From NCBI RefSeq assembly GCF_964204645.1, contig NC_134030.1, forward strand, positions 14,102,447-14,166,446: a stretch of DNA of 64,000 nucleotides, read 5' to 3'. The position numbers were made by a program, and so were the translations under genes. The notes below the pieces were generated by a model. It ran no database searches. It was not told the origin of the DNA and saw only the letters and a list, made by a program, of their open reading frames with translations. Below, one piece after another: positions 36,450-47,655 of this stretch (its first letter is position 1; every line of letters begins with the position of its first letter). The stretch comes from Tubulanus polymorphus. Taxonomy: Eukaryota; Nemertea; Palaeonemertea; Tubulaniformes; Tubulanidae.

Positions 36450-38699
36450 TCTCTCTCTGGAACCTTCTCCCTCTGCAATGATATCAAATGACTGGTGCCA
36501 AAATGAATGATCACTTGCTATCAACAAATCTATTAAGTTATTAAACTTATGTTGTCATGGGAGATTTACTGAGAAGTAGCTACTTTGGAGAAGAATTAAA
36601 GTGCTGTTTTTTCTCATGCAACACCTGACATATTTACAAAAAGATTTGAAAGATTTGAATATTTATCAGACTTAACTTATGGGATCGTATCAGCATATAA
36701 ATTTCAAATTGAAAATATAAATATTGACTATAGTCACTCAGTTGCATATTTATTATTTCATTGACTCTTCCATCAAAGATTGAGGCCTTCATGATGATAT
36801 CCCCCTATAAAGTTTTGAACCATACTTGCTTATCCTGCTATGGCATCATTGAATAATTTCTGGAGTGATGCGATTCAATAACAAATTGATTGATAAATGA
36901 ACCCATTACTGATGGTGTGTAAATATTTCGTTGTTATGTTATGAGGTTTTAAGTAAATCTCATGAGAAATGTTAATGAAACATGTTGATGATAAGCAGCA
37001 TGTTACCAAGGAACAGTTCCTCTTTGTTGGTAACATCTTATATTTTCAAAATACTGTTTATTATCATTAATTTATATCCGTTTCTCTGATAATGAGATTT
37101 AGTTCAAATCTCAAAATATTGGAACAATAGGTTTAAACATCGTCAATTGTTGGCGCATCCTTCAACATTAAAAACTGAGCACACATCAGTCTACCAAACT
37201 AATTAATTGTTTACAAGTGATTTTGTAGGAACATTTATTAAGGAACCTCTTCTCATTAGTTATTTGGAATTCTATTGCTGCTTTCATTATGATCTATCTC
37301 CCTTTCGTGTATGATGACTACTACTACATTTGTCTTGAATTAGTTCTCTTCAATGTCATAATAGGATTGTTAGGCAGCCATCTATTCAGATTATATCTTT
37401 ATAGATTTGTTCTTTCTTTATTGTAATGCCTAAAACTGGTGATTTAGATCTGTGATAGCCTAGTAGTCCAGGACAGGGAGTTTTCTTGGTGACTTGGTTT
37501 CATATCGTGTCTTTTCTTCATTTGAAAAACACGCGCAACTGTCTTCTTTATTTAGCCTCTATTTGGTAAGGATAAAGCCAATATCTTTTCTTGTATTGTA
37601 ATTATTGTTTTCATTTTATCCAACTGACATTTTCATTTTCTTCTCTTCACTTGTTTGACAAGAAATAATTTTTGTCAGTCTGACATCATTTTTGTGTAGT
37701 TTCAATTGCTGTGTGGTGGTATCCACCTTATGCAGTCATATAATAAGGTGCATGGTTTTGAAAATCATAAAGGGATTGTAATGGCTGAAAAACATCTCTA
37801 CCAGCTATTTTGTGCTCAAGATATCTGTTGTAAAAATCACACCTCTATATTTTTCTACTTCCCGATTTAAAGCAATGTTATGAGGATGATATCTATACAT
37901 GTGAATTAATTTTCAGCGCATAAAAGTATGCTTTCTTATAAAAACAAAATATCATAGCGATTTGGACTAGAAATGTGATATGCATGAAATGTTTCCTGGT
38001 AATTGTTGATTACTTTTGTGATAATTATGATATAATAATCGTTGTTAATAGAATTATTGCTATCGTTATTACTATTTCTTAAAGATAACTGCTACATCTT
38101 TTTTCAACAGGGTTTTACGTAATATAATGTAAATTCCGTGCTGGTAAACAAACTGTGTTTAATCTAATTTGCCTATGTACTTAACAATATGTTTCTTTTA
38201 TTTGTTGTTTCCGTATATTTATTCTAGAATCGATTTCATTCCGTAAAGCCTGATTCGAAAATTATTCAGTTCAATTACAAATTAATTGTTTTACATATTA
38301 CTCCAATTGAGAATGTTTATGGTTTGGATTTTATCACTTTTTGAGATGTTGTTTTCGAGTTTGGTCAACGGAAGAGAGATTGTTTCTGAAGTTTGACCCG
38401 ACTGGCATTATTTCTTCATCTACGAATCACAAGAACAAATATTAGGAATGAGTTTTGGTTAAGATTTAACCAAATAGACACTCATACTTTTAATGACCAG
38501 GATCATGTAATAATCAGAGTTTAAATGAGAAAGTATTTTTTCAAATCAAAAGGAGAGTAAAACATGCATAGCAATAATAAATGCATACATTCAATCTGAT
38601 GAAGATCTCATGCCAGTTGCTATAGAAGTATCTGGCGTCACGATATTTTCGCACCACCAGGCCCCTGGAATGAGGCAGAGTTTGATTTCTACCCTAACA
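35371..38699. other. Intron, third part
   Basis: No coding region is supported. Only the CT-rich tract at 36238 stands out. Confidence 0.45.
36238..36459. repeat. CT-rich compound microsatellite (CT/CCCT)
   Basis: A pure pyrimidine strand of about 220 bp mixes (CT)n and (CCCT)n blocks. It could form triplex DNA. Open frames on both strands (Ser-Leu-Pro, Arg-Glu) are artefacts. Confidence 0.97.
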
Positions 38700-38960
38700 A
38701 TCACTACTGTATAACTTGTATGGCTAAATAAAAAAACAAAAACTACTTTACAGCAACTACTACTACATCAAACTAATTATCATTGATACCACTGCTTTAA
38801 AAATGCACTTCTCTCTGAGTTAGACATGTTCAACTTCCTCGTTCGGCGGGGATACATGACACCCATCCTCCCTAAGCAAGGATTCAAACCTGAGATAATC
38901 CTGAGAATTGCTTGGGTTCAAATCTATGCCTTCCATTGCTTAGCCACTCGAACCAATTGA
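38700..38960 (-). mobile_element. Possible tRNA-derived SINE
   Basis: On the - strand an A-box-like GAGTGGCTAAGC (rc of 38938-38950) is followed about 60 nt later by a B-box-like GGTTTGAATCC (rc of 38880-38890). The spacing suits a tRNA-Ser/Leu-like head. The tail is not well defined and no second copy is visible. Confidence 0.35.
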
Positions 38961-39815
38961 TGATTTTGAAAATTTCTTAAAATTGCCGAAATAAAACATG
39001 TCAATCTTGTGTTCGGAGAGAGGAAGCATGTGCTTATTTATATCGGCGCTCTCCTGTATTGTATTTTACACAATGCGTGAGTAAATGTCATAAATACAGT
39101 ACAGCGAGCGTGTGGACTAGTTGTACATGGTGCAACAACTGGGCACCAGTCTTGATTTGGCGCACAGTAGTGTTAAACTCGGTCGTCGAAATCGATCTGA
39201 TGATTTTTTATGAAGCCAAACCAGTCAACTGGTGGGAAATTGAGATTATTATCGTATTTTCTTCATGCATGAGGTTTGGCTATAGCGTTGTGTATGGAAC
39301 CTTTCTTCTATAGTGGATCAGTGCACTCTTGTACCCCGCAGATTATAGGAATATCTTATGTCGCCACCTGGTATCATGAATAGAAAAACTAGTCGCATGA
39401 ATACTGCCTTACTCGTGTTCTATGATCAGAATTCTGCCAAGATTTTTGAAATGAAGTGCCTCAACCTAGATAATGATAACTTAGGCTGGCACTGGTCAAA
39501 TTCTACCCAGTTCGTGCCAAATACGGAGTAAGAGTTTTGGAACCTGGTTAGGATTTCACCATTGCTCATTAAGAATTATTTTAAATTCAAATGTTTTACC
39601 AACCTATTCAGTTTGGAGAAGTATTGTTAGGACTGTAAATATCAGTGGAGTCAAGCTGTTTACTGACTAGAATGGTACCGAGTTACGTGGTTAGTCTTGG
39701 TGTAGACAGTATCTGATACCGGGTTAACTGCGACATGGGAATTTGCTTTGTATATTGACTGCTGTATGCAATAGGTTGTCAAATCACTCCCAGCAGAATC
39801 TCTTCATAATTACAC

Positions 39816-39858
39816 ATATTATTATTATTATTATTATTATTTTATTATTATCATTATT
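39816..39858. repeat. (ATT)n microsatellite
   Basis: This is a short imperfect ATT tract. Confidence 0.9.
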
Positions 39859-40544
39859 AAATTTGTTTGTTTGTTGGATCAATTTGCGTTGTACCGCCAG
39901 TTCTTTTAACAACAACTCAATGATTGTCGATGAGATTTTAAAAAAATGATGCTTGGACTTTGTCGGTCTAGTTGAGTTTTATTCTAAGGATGAACGCATG
40001 CCATTTTATACTATTTAGAGGCACTATTTCGATAGAGTAAAAATACTTGTTTAATTAAAGTGTAGACATTTTGTTTGATAATATTCGTGTCTCAGGTTGA
40101 AATTTTTTGCCAATATTGAAAGAATTGACACTGCCTGTTACAGGGAAACTGTTTGCCTCTAGGTAGGAATCAGGCATTTTTAGTTCTATTTCAGGGTTAG
40201 CTGTAAATTCCTATGCGGGTACTGTGTAAGTGTCTTGGTGATGCCCCTAGTGACTAATATCACAAACTTTTTGCTGTTTTTGATTAACTAAATGCAGTTC
40301 ATCCATAGAATAGAACCAAGTGATTTAAAAACCTACTGTTCTCTTAAATTTAGTTCAGTTTTGAACTGTTAACTAATCATTTTAAACAGAACAATCAAAG
40401 CCCAAGCGAACGCAAATCTGATGCACAAAAAAATGAGTGATAAATGAATTCAATATTCATCCATACCTGGTTGAGCGTAGAGTTAGTTTTAGATATTTTT
40501 TCTTGACGCAAATTTTCATCCAGATTATGTTGTCTTTGCTTCAG

Positions 40545-40738
40545 AAACTGGAGGTGAGAATGGTGACCTAACGCCATCTACAGAAGTTGATGAAGTGAAT
40601 GAAGCACTCTCTACATCATCTGATCAGATAGCAACACCATGTATTTCAGCTGACAAATCATTGGTGACATCTCCCTATCTTAAAGAGACACAGGCTCCAT
40701 TTATTGCAGAAGATGATGGCCAGAAGAATACAGAGCAG
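40545..40738 (+). CDS. Host gene, second coding exon
   Basis: The acceptor TTTGCTTCAG and donor GAGCAG|GTACTT bound 194 nt. With the single G carried over from the first exon it reads 65 codons without a stop (TETGGENGDLTPSTEVDEVN ... ending GQKNTEQ). It is rich in Ser, Thr, Asp and Glu, with only two Lys-containing patches and one Cys. It ends in phase 0, matching the next exon. No motif is recognised. The composition and phase agreement are the main evidence. Confidence 0.75.
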
Positions 40739-40879
40739 GTACTTTTGCTAACCAGTAGATGACTTGATAGATATTATCAAGTTCAAGGTCACTTGATCTT
40801 CTACATAGCCACCAGGTGGTGCTTAATACATGAAAAGTGACTACTTCAGATCACTTTGTAAATGAAACATATTTCTTTA

Positions 40880-41345
40880 TGACTCCCAGGTAGAGATTGG
40901 GGCACATGAGATTTCCACCCCTTTTGAAATTCTAGTTTGCACAATAGTGGATTTTCATAAAGTTTAGTGACTGTTTTGGCCTAAGAATATGTGCGGCCCT
41001 CTCGAAAATTGAGGTCATCGGCCATCAAATAGGGCTACCAGGGAAGCCATCTTGAATTTTTTTTGTGAAAACAATGAAGCCTACAATTCTGAAACTGAAT
41101 CGGGGTAGATGAGATGTCCACCCCTATTCAAAATATAAGTCGTAAAAAATGGTCGCCATTGCAGCCATCTTGAATATCTTGCTAGCATGATACAACCTAC
41201 AATTCTTAAAGGCTTTACATGAAACTAGGGGTGATGATTGGGGCAGGTAAGATGTTCACCACTTTCGAAAATGGAGGTCATCAGCCATTAAATATGGCCA
41301 CCAGGGTAGCCACTTTGAATTTCTTGTTAAGCATAATACAGCCTG
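40880..41345 (+). repeat. Repeat E copy 1: imperfect tandem units
   Basis: Blocks such as GGTCATC(G/A)GCCATNAAATA, GCCATCTTGAAT and ATACANCCT recur every ~118-145 bp (for example at 41046, 41164 and 41309). A related array lies at 43490-43830. The style resembles the tandem units of repeat C (GGTCATTGG..., CACCAGGG) but the sequence is distinct. It occupies most of the second coding intron. Confidence 0.7.
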
Positions 41346-41710
41346 GAATATCTGAATATCTGATGGATATCCATGAAACTTGATGTGAGAGTTAAGACAG
41401 GTTTATCTGAAATCGACTTAAATTCTTAGAAAGTAGGTGAGTGTATTGTGGGGGTGGTATATAAGGCAGTATGTTGAACCTTATAACGAACTTTAAGGGT
41501 TTCGGGTATGTTCATGTTCATTAGACCTACGTATATCTGGTTAAGTTCCTTATTGTCTAAATCTTGTTTCATCATTAGTCAAATTGATACCTATATGTAT
41601 GAGAAAGCTCCACATCCACCACTCCTAACAATTGTAAAGAATAATGATAGTGGCAATTGTATTAAAACAGAACCATTCTCAGTCGATCGATATATTTCTT
41701 CTATTTGCAG

Positions 41711-41818
41711 GAAATGAAGCAAGGATATGAGGTTATTAAAACTGATGAATCGATAGATACTAGTTCTCAGGATGATGTTATATCAATATCAGCCATTGAT
41801 GATCTTGATGATTTAAAG
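41711..41818 (+). CDS. Host gene, third coding exon
   Basis: The acceptor TTCTATTTGCAG and donor TTAAAG|GTAATT bound 108 nt, exactly 36 codons in phase 0: EMKQGYEVIKTDESIDTSSQ followed by DDVISISAIDDLDDLK. The exon is strongly acidic; the run ISISAIDD followed by acidic residues could resemble a SUMO-interaction or phospho-degron type motif, but that is speculation. It continues the acidic character of the preceding exon. Confidence 0.75.
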
Positions 41819-43489
41819 GTAATTTTTGACTTTTGGCTCTTGAGACCTGTCCAGAAATAACGTGCTCACAAAATTCCATGCACGTAAACTTGTCTTCTGT
41901 ACTGTACACTTTCCTTATGCGATTAGTGCCTTTTAAAACTTTACCAAACATAGATGAAGTGGTGAGAAGATGATTCTGTGAAAGGTTCCAATTATGCATT
42001 GAGTTCGATATTTTTTGCGATGTGTTCCATCCGAAAAATTAATACCTCCATTCTTCTCCCTTTTGATTCGTTGATACGACATTCATTGACCAGGGCTCTT
42101 TCAGCTAATCACTGCTCTTCAACGGCCAAGGCCTATATAAACGCGCCTTTTGACGTCATTTTAAGAAAGCTGCACTCTGATTGGTTGTTCAGGGAATACC
42201 CTCAGCAGCTGAGGGTATTCTCAAACAAGCGGTTTAGATGAACAAGACATAAGGCACAAGGGATACACGCCATTTTGCCTTTTTGATGTTTTGGGTAAGT
42301 GTATTTCATCTATTTTGCTGAATATGATAAAATTCCTCCTATGATTGGCTTAGCCGCAGAAATCAGCTGGTGTTCACATGAACCCGCGGTATTGTCTACT
42401 GTTTTACTTCCATGTTTAGTTCAAAATTTCAGAAATTCCGATTCTATTTTGATTCAAATCAATGAGACTAAGGGAAAATATTGATCTTAGGCATTTATTC
42501 CTGCCAGCTCCCTGCCTGTGCTACTTATGAAAACACAATTGTAGTGTTTCAATGATAGGTTTTCCCGGACTCTGAGCTGGGAGTGTATTTTGACAAATAT
42601 AACACACAGAGTGCATAATTTGCCATTTTATGAAAAGCTGACTAAGGCTGGTTGTAGTGCCCAATGGGGCTACTGTTAGTTGCATGTGATTTTCTTTCAA
42701 CCGCATTTTTGTGTCTTTCTTAAATTTAGCCTTAGGTCCGCTTGTTTGTGTATTAATAAGCTGAAACTTAATTGGTACTTCTTTTATTGTTTCAGATTTT
42801 GTCAGGTGGATGTTGAATGATACGTTCAATCCCCACTACACTAGACAGTGGTTTCTATTCGTGTTTACTACAGCAAACATGGCTTTCCCAGACCCGCTTA
42901 CCCCTACGGGATTTCTGTATTTGCTACGGATTTTAATAGCTAAATACGGAAGTACAGATGCTGCGTAAAAACTACAGTTATTCATCCATTCTTTTCAAAA
43001 TATGGATTTGTTTTATCTTCTTGTCTGAAAATACGGCTATAGTTTATCATCACATCTGTGAATACTGCTGTAGTTTAACATCATATCTGTGAATACGGTT
43101 ATGAACTTTCAAAAACGGGAGTACGGGTTCGTTTATGTCTACTGCTCGTAAATCGGGTCAGAGGATTGATCAATTGGCCTACGTGACTGACCTTGCTTGA
43201 GCGTTCGCTGCCGGCGCGCCGCTTCAAAGTTATGAATAAAGTACTGTATAACTGATTGTGAATGACATACAACAAATAAACCTTTAAAGAAAGGTACCTA
43301 GTGTCTGACATTCTACTGTAAAATCCGGATCGATCCACCGCATAGTTTTTTCATAGTGAGCATTTTAGTATATGAATCAATTAAGATGATTGACAGACGC
43401 GGGTGTGGTTGTATCAGCTGTTGAAGACGTTTGATGTAAACAATAATTTTAACCACGTGCACGATGAAAACAGCGACATCAAACTAATG
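41819..43489. other. Intron between third and fourth coding exons, first part
   Basis: No gene is supported. A perfect hairpin lies at 42194-42220. The 102-codon - strand frame at 42521-42829 shows no known domain. Confidence 0.45.
42194..42220. repeat. Palindrome, 13-bp arms, one-base loop
   Basis: GAATACCCTCAGC and GCTGAGGGTATTC are separated by a single A. Confidence 0.9.
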
Positions 43490-43834
43490 GTTGGTGATAA
43501 AATATGGCTGCCATTGGGGTGGCCATGTTGAATTTTTGTTTGCACGATGCAGCCCGCAATTCTTGATGGATTTCCACAAAATTTTGTTTGAGGATCATGG
43601 TCAAGCTGTCCATGCCTTTTGTATATGGAGGTCATCGGCCTTCAAATATGGCCGCCAGGTAAGCCATCTTGAATTTCTAGCACAAAACGGCCTGCAATTC
43701 TTGATGCATTTTCAAGATACTAGGTGTAAGAATTTTGGTAGGTAAAATGTCTACCCCTTTTGTCAACCAGGGTTGCCATCTATCTTTGATGTATTTTCAG
43801 CACGATGCCGACACCAATTCTTGATGCTTTTTTA
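43490..43834 (+). repeat. Repeat E copy 2
   Basis: It has two to three units related to 40880-41345 (GGAGGTCATCGGCC, AAGCCATCTTGAATTTC, CTGCAATTCTTGATG). It abuts repeat C copy 3 directly. Confidence 0.65.
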
Positions 43835-45117
43835 GCCCACTTGGGACTTTAGTCCCAGCGGGCTATTGCGTTCACTTTTCGTCCGTCGTCCGTCCGTCCA
43901 TAGACGGAATCCAGTTATTTTGGGAAGTTTTGAAGACGCTTGACGGTAATGTCTTGATATTTGGGTTACGCATGTATCTACCCTAGACACATCTTCAGCC
44001 CAAAAACTGGCCCTATCAGATTCAAGATGGCCGACTGGCAGCCATTGTTGTTTGCCAAAATCAGCACTTTTTACCCTTTTTTGAACTTATTGAGGAAAAT
44101 TTTGAAGACGCTTCGATCAATTACCTTGATCTTTCGGGTTTATATGTGAATCCCCCCAGGGCCCATCAGCATAACAAAAATTGGGACGATCGGACTCAAG
44201 ATGGCCGTCCTATGACCTTTTTAGTGCCCAAAAATGTTAATTTTGGCGCGAATTCTGAGTCCTGTAGCTTCCTACTGGTTTACCATTTCTCATTGCGTTT
44301 TGTGATGGGTATTCTTTGGAAAGGGATGTTTTATACCTGAGACAGGTATTTTTCATCAGCCAATTATGACGCAATTGGCGGCCATCTTGGTGTCACCAGT
44401 ACTCATCCGTAAGTGGGAAAAAGTTTTTCCACATTATATTGATACCTAAGCATATATTGTTACCACAATCAACTAGAAAGTTGTAGCTCATTACGTGTTC
44501 TATGATTGTGGTGAGTTTCAAGGTCATTGGCTTTTGAATATGGCCACCAGGGAACGTTGAATAATGCAATATCTTAGCATTTCTATATTATATTCGTACC
44601 TATGCATATTTTGTAACCACACTCAATTGGAAAGTTGTAGCTCATGTCATCATCTATGATTGTTGCGAGTTTTAAGGATATTGGATTTTCTCTATGGTCA
44701 CCAGGGGGCGTTGTATAGTAGAATAACTTAATATTTCCTCATTATATTGGTACCTAGGCATATTTTGTTACCATGATCAATTGCAAAGTTGTAGTTCATG
44801 ACATGTTCTATGAATGTGGTAAGTTTCGTATGAATGTGGTAAGTTTCGAGGTCATTGGGTTTTGAATATTGTCACCAGGGGGCGTTAAATAGTAGAATAA
44901 CTTAGTATTTCCATAAAAAATTGGTAACGAGGCATATTTTGTTATCACAATCAATTACAAAATCGAAGCTGCTGACATGTTCTATGATTGTGGTGAGTTT
45001 CAAGGTCATTGGTTTTTGTATATGGTCACCAGGGGGCGTTGAATATTGAATTTGTTAGATTGTTGAGCATTTGGAACCACTTCCCAAGTGGGCATGGTGT
45101 CCCTGGACCCCTAGTTT
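43835..45117 (+). mobile_element. Repeat C copy 3, complete (~1.28 kb), four tandem units
   Basis: It has the same hairpin start, TCCCAAGTGGGC near the right end and CTAGTTT finish as copy 2. Four units carry (C/T)CACCAGGG..CG at 44544, 44698, 44872 and 45026. Inside the third unit a ~20-bp stretch (GTATGAATGTGGTAAGTTTC) is duplicated in tandem at about 44810-44850. Confidence 0.88.
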
Positions 45118-45194
45118 CATGTAGTGTGATCTTTGGGGCAGCTAAAATGGGCTTGTCTTTTCATGTAAGGATATATAAACAGAAAATGAACATG

Positions 45195-45223
45195 AATTTC
45201 AAGCAATGCCCTTACTCCAAACA
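45195..45223. repeat. Repeat D right-end fragment, left of the copia insertion
   Basis: TTTCAAGCAATGCCCTTACTCCAAACA is interrupted here and resumes after the insertion at 46301 (CAAACAACCTCTATCTTTCAAG). Uninterrupted versions are at 19535-19610 and 51305-51378. Confidence 0.8.
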
Positions 45224-45392
45224 GTTAACTAATATATAACATACCTCTAGTATGCATTACTGTCTTGTTCTAACTAAAGATGAGCTCAGAGTCTGTCTAA
45301 AACAACTAACATGTGAGTGGCCACTCATGCTTCCTCTCAACTCTGCTATGTCCCCTCAGTTATGTGTCACCACAAAAAGTTCTATATTAACA
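45224..45392 (-). repeat. 3' LTR of the minimal copia element
   Basis: It is 169 bp long, identical to the other LTR except at two positions (CAGTT/CAATT and CCACA/CCCCA). Confidence 0.95.
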
Positions 45393-45415
45393 ATCTCATC
45401 TCTTTTCTCTTTTGA
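45393..45415 (-). promoter_or_regulatory. Polypurine tract (second-strand primer site)
   Basis: On the - strand a nearly pure purine run, AAAAGAGAAAAGAGATGAGA, sits immediately upstream of the 3' LTR. Confidence 0.8.
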
Positions 45416-45594
45416 GATGCGGCAATTACTTCAAACGAAAGCTCATCAACTTTCCTGGAGTTAAGTGAATAATTACTTAAACTTAAGACCGATAAAACTA
45501 TGATTGATCGTGAACTGAATGACAACAGTTTTTTGTCGAACGGAAAACACATCATTACATATCTACATTGTCGATGTTTCATTTTAAAACTTAT

Positions 45595-46131
45595 TTACTG
45601 AAGAACCTGGATGTTTCCAGATTCAAGCGCATGTAGCAGACTAAATGGTGAAGCCCCTTTTTTAGTGAGGCAGTCTGCTAGTTGACTTTTGGTATCTATC
45701 CAATTAACTTCCGTTTTTGCCTTGGTCTCTAACGATTCTTTGATAGCAGCTATGTCAGGTCTTAAACGTCGTTCAGTAACAGCTTTGTTGGACTTAATTG
45801 CTTCATACAACGACTTACTATCCACTAGACATACTATTTTCAGTAAGTCTGTCTCCGTCTTTCCCCACATCAACTTAGTGTACATATTACGCAGGGGAAT
45901 AGCTGCATCAACGGCATCCGCTAGTGCCAAAGTTTCAGCAGCAATGGTACTACGTGCGACTCTTATCAGTTTCCTCGAACTCCAACATACCGGATTCATT
46001 TTTCCATTTTCACTTACGAGACATATGAAGTACGCACCTTGAGTACCGCCATCATCCATGTTAGCCAGAGACGCATCACTGTAAACAACCAGTAAAGTCA
46101 ATTTTCCCAGTGGTTTCGCTCTGCTACCATT
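45595..46131 (-). pseudogene. RNase H domain of copia pol, open but without a usable start
   Basis: The frame is open from the primer site (46131) to the stop at 45595. It covers a full Ty1/copia-type RNase H: the first catalytic Asp in VVYSDAS, the Glu in STIAAETLAL, an Asp in CLVDSKSLYE and a C-terminal QLADCLTKKGAS. The first in-frame ATG comes after the first catalytic Asp, and a stop lies upstream in the LTR, so an RNase H protein starting here is unlikely. The intact frame probably reflects the youth of the insertion. Confidence 0.9.
46118..46129 (-). promoter_or_regulatory. Primer-binding site for initiator-Met tRNA
   Basis: On the - strand TGGTAGCAGAGC lies two bases inside the 5' LTR. 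It matches the complement of the 3' end of eukaryotic initiator tRNA-Met for at least 11 nt, the primer used by copia elements. Confidence 0.85.
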
Positions 46132-46300
46132 GTTAACTAATATATAACATACCTCTAGTATGCATTACTGTCTTGTTCTAACTAAAGATGAGCTCAGAGT
46201 CTGTCTAAAACAACTAACATGTGAGTGGCCACTCATGCTTCCTCTCAACTCTGCTATGTCCCCTCAATTATGTGTCACCCCAAAAAGTTCTATATTAACA
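46132..46300 (-). repeat. 5' LTR of the minimal copia element
   Basis: It is 169 bp long and starts TGTTAATATAG on the - strand. Confidence 0.95.
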
Positions 46301-46351
46301 CAAACAACCTCTATCTTTCAAGGTAAACCACATGTTGCCCATGTGCAATTT

Positions 46352-46831
46352 ATTTTCAATTTGTTGCCTCTTCTGATTGTCCATTGGAATATTGATTCCA
46401 GCAGTCTTATTTTCCATGCGTCGCATAAACAGATCTTCGCTCGCGATTGCATTTTTGTGATAGTCATAGTTATCTCTGTACTCTTTAAATTTGGTGGTTG
46501 CAATATTCCAATTGACTAAAGGGGCAATAACAAGCCGCTTTAAATCAATTCCGGTTTTTGACGAAACACTACCATTGCCGAAGAACACACACGATCTGCA
46601 GTAAGCACCATCTTCTTAAGAGTATTCGAGCCAGCTATACCTGGACAACCACACTGGAAGAAATGACCGCCTATAACCATAAATCAATTTAGTCTGGAAT
46701 TTGTAATCTGCATCCGGGCACCATACAGATTTCAAGGCATGGTATTTTTCTGAGTCGTCCATGCTTCTAGCATTGCAATTCACATAGTAGGAGATGGAGT
46801 TTAAACTAAACTCATACCTAAAATGAAACAT
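46352..46831 (-). pseudogene. N-terminal TTF-type zinc finger of a hAT transposase (ZMYM-like)
   Basis: One frame runs from 46831 to about 46352 with a single TAA at 46616-46618. Before the stop: WCPDADYKFQTKL...RRSFLPVWLSRYSWLEYS. After it: EDGAYCRSCVFFGNG, then LVIAPLVNWNIATTKFKEYR and YHKNA. This is the order of the TTF-type zinc-finger region (W-x-P, R-x-F, WL..y.WL.YS, C-x2-C, nW..a..kF..H) that precedes hAT transposase cores in animals. The stop and the lack of a catalytic core make it a fossil. The frame then runs into repeat D end sequence at about 46350. Confidence 0.75.
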
Positions 46832-47297
46832 AAAATAATTTGAGCTCTATGAAAAAAACAAAACAAACATCTTTTTTACTAAACTTATTGTCTTCACATG
46901 TTGACATCCTAATATCTTATGTAACCGGCTGGTTGTTGTATCGGCAGGCTGGCTGGGGAACTAGCATTTACACCAGCGGTACAGGATTCCATCCATCAGG
47001 AACAACAAGGCAGTTAAACCTTATATGTACAATCTTTATTGCATCCCGGAATGAGAATGATTATCATACCTTTACATAGCCTTTATATACAGAATCATGA
47101 GTATAATGTGAGAACTAGGTGTCAGACAAGTTTTAGACATCAGGACTCACAAACAAACACCTAGTGACATGTTTGAGAGACGTTAATTAATTATCGATGA
47201 GCACTGACTATAGCTAATTATTGTGAAAACATTTTGAGTAATGTCACATGTTGATTACGACCTTAATGCACATATTGACACTATAGTCATAAGTTAT

Positions 47298-47301
47298 ATT
47301 A

Positions 47302-47352
<51 letters not shown>
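47298..47352. repeat. (ATT)n microsatellite
   Basis: This is a nearly pure ATT tract of about 55 bp. Confidence 0.97.
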
Positions 47353-47353
<1 letters not shown>

Positions 47354-47422
47354 AATATGTAGTAGAGCTATGAAATGTTATGAACTGTTCGATATGACAT
47401 TGTAGATCTATATGATTATGAA

Positions 47423-47465
47423 ATATGCAAATTATATCAGGGTCACCCTGATATAATTTGCATAT
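47423..47465. repeat. Perfect 43-nt palindrome, 21-bp arms, one-base loop
   Basis: The left arm ATATGCAAATTATATCAGGGT and its exact complement are separated only by a C at 47444. Confidence 0.95.
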
Positions 47466-47589
47466 ATAATTTGTACACGTGTTTGCTAGTGAAGGGACGC
47501 GATGTTGTGTGGTTCACACTAAAACCCGGATTCCGGACACGGAATTAGCGGTTGCTGAAATAATGCTATCAAAAATATTGCCGGTGAAA

Positions 47590-47655
47590 TTTCGAAGGGC
47601 ACTTAAAAATTCTAGACAATTGGGCAATACGGCTAATACGGTGGATCCGCCCCTG
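47590..47655. mobile_element. hAT-like MITE, right-end fragment
   Basis: It ends TGGATCCGCCCCTG at 47655, directly at the edge of repeat C copy 4. The terminus matches the TIR of the element at 50566-51023, and the AAGGGCACTT...TAGAC stretch resembles that element's right side. The left end is not found. Confidence 0.5.

Larger units (their letters stand above)
45224..46300 (-). mobile_element. Minimal copia-type LTR retrotransposon (1.08 kb), nested and recent
   Basis: Two 169-bp LTRs (45224-45392 and 46132-46300) differ at two positions. CAAAC(A) flanks the element on both sides and occurs once in the empty homologous sites. On the - strand the 5' LTR starts TGTTAATATAG and is followed, after two bases, by TGGTAGCAGAGC, complementary to the 3' end of initiator-Met tRNA. 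A purine run (AAAAGAGAAAAGAGATGAGA) precedes the 3' LTR. Between them only the RNase H part of pol remains; gag, protease, integrase and reverse transcriptase are gone. The RNase H style (RSTIAAETLALAD) points to a GalEa-like copia lineage, which is inference. Confidence 0.92.
46832..47590. other. Intron, unassigned
   Basis: No gene is supported. An ATT microsatellite lies at 47298-47352 and a large palindrome at 47423-47465. A TATATAAAG and an AATAAAG lie about 55 nt apart on the - strand near 47035-47095, the kind of layout seen in a solo LTR, but no ends are identifiable. Confidence 0.4.

Noticed and set aside
36208-36527. Ser/Leu/Pro and Arg/Glu repeat proteins (also 21748-21982)
   Set aside because: Translation of CT microsatellites in several frames.
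45009-45582. Small frames in repeat C and the copia LTR (also 46160-46519)
   Set aside because: They lie in tandem units or LTR sequence, and the LTR copies give the same peptide by duplication.
46920-47210. Solo LTR on the - strand
   Set aside because: TATATAAAG and AATAAAG are suitably placed, but I find no TG/CA ends with a target duplication and no second copy.
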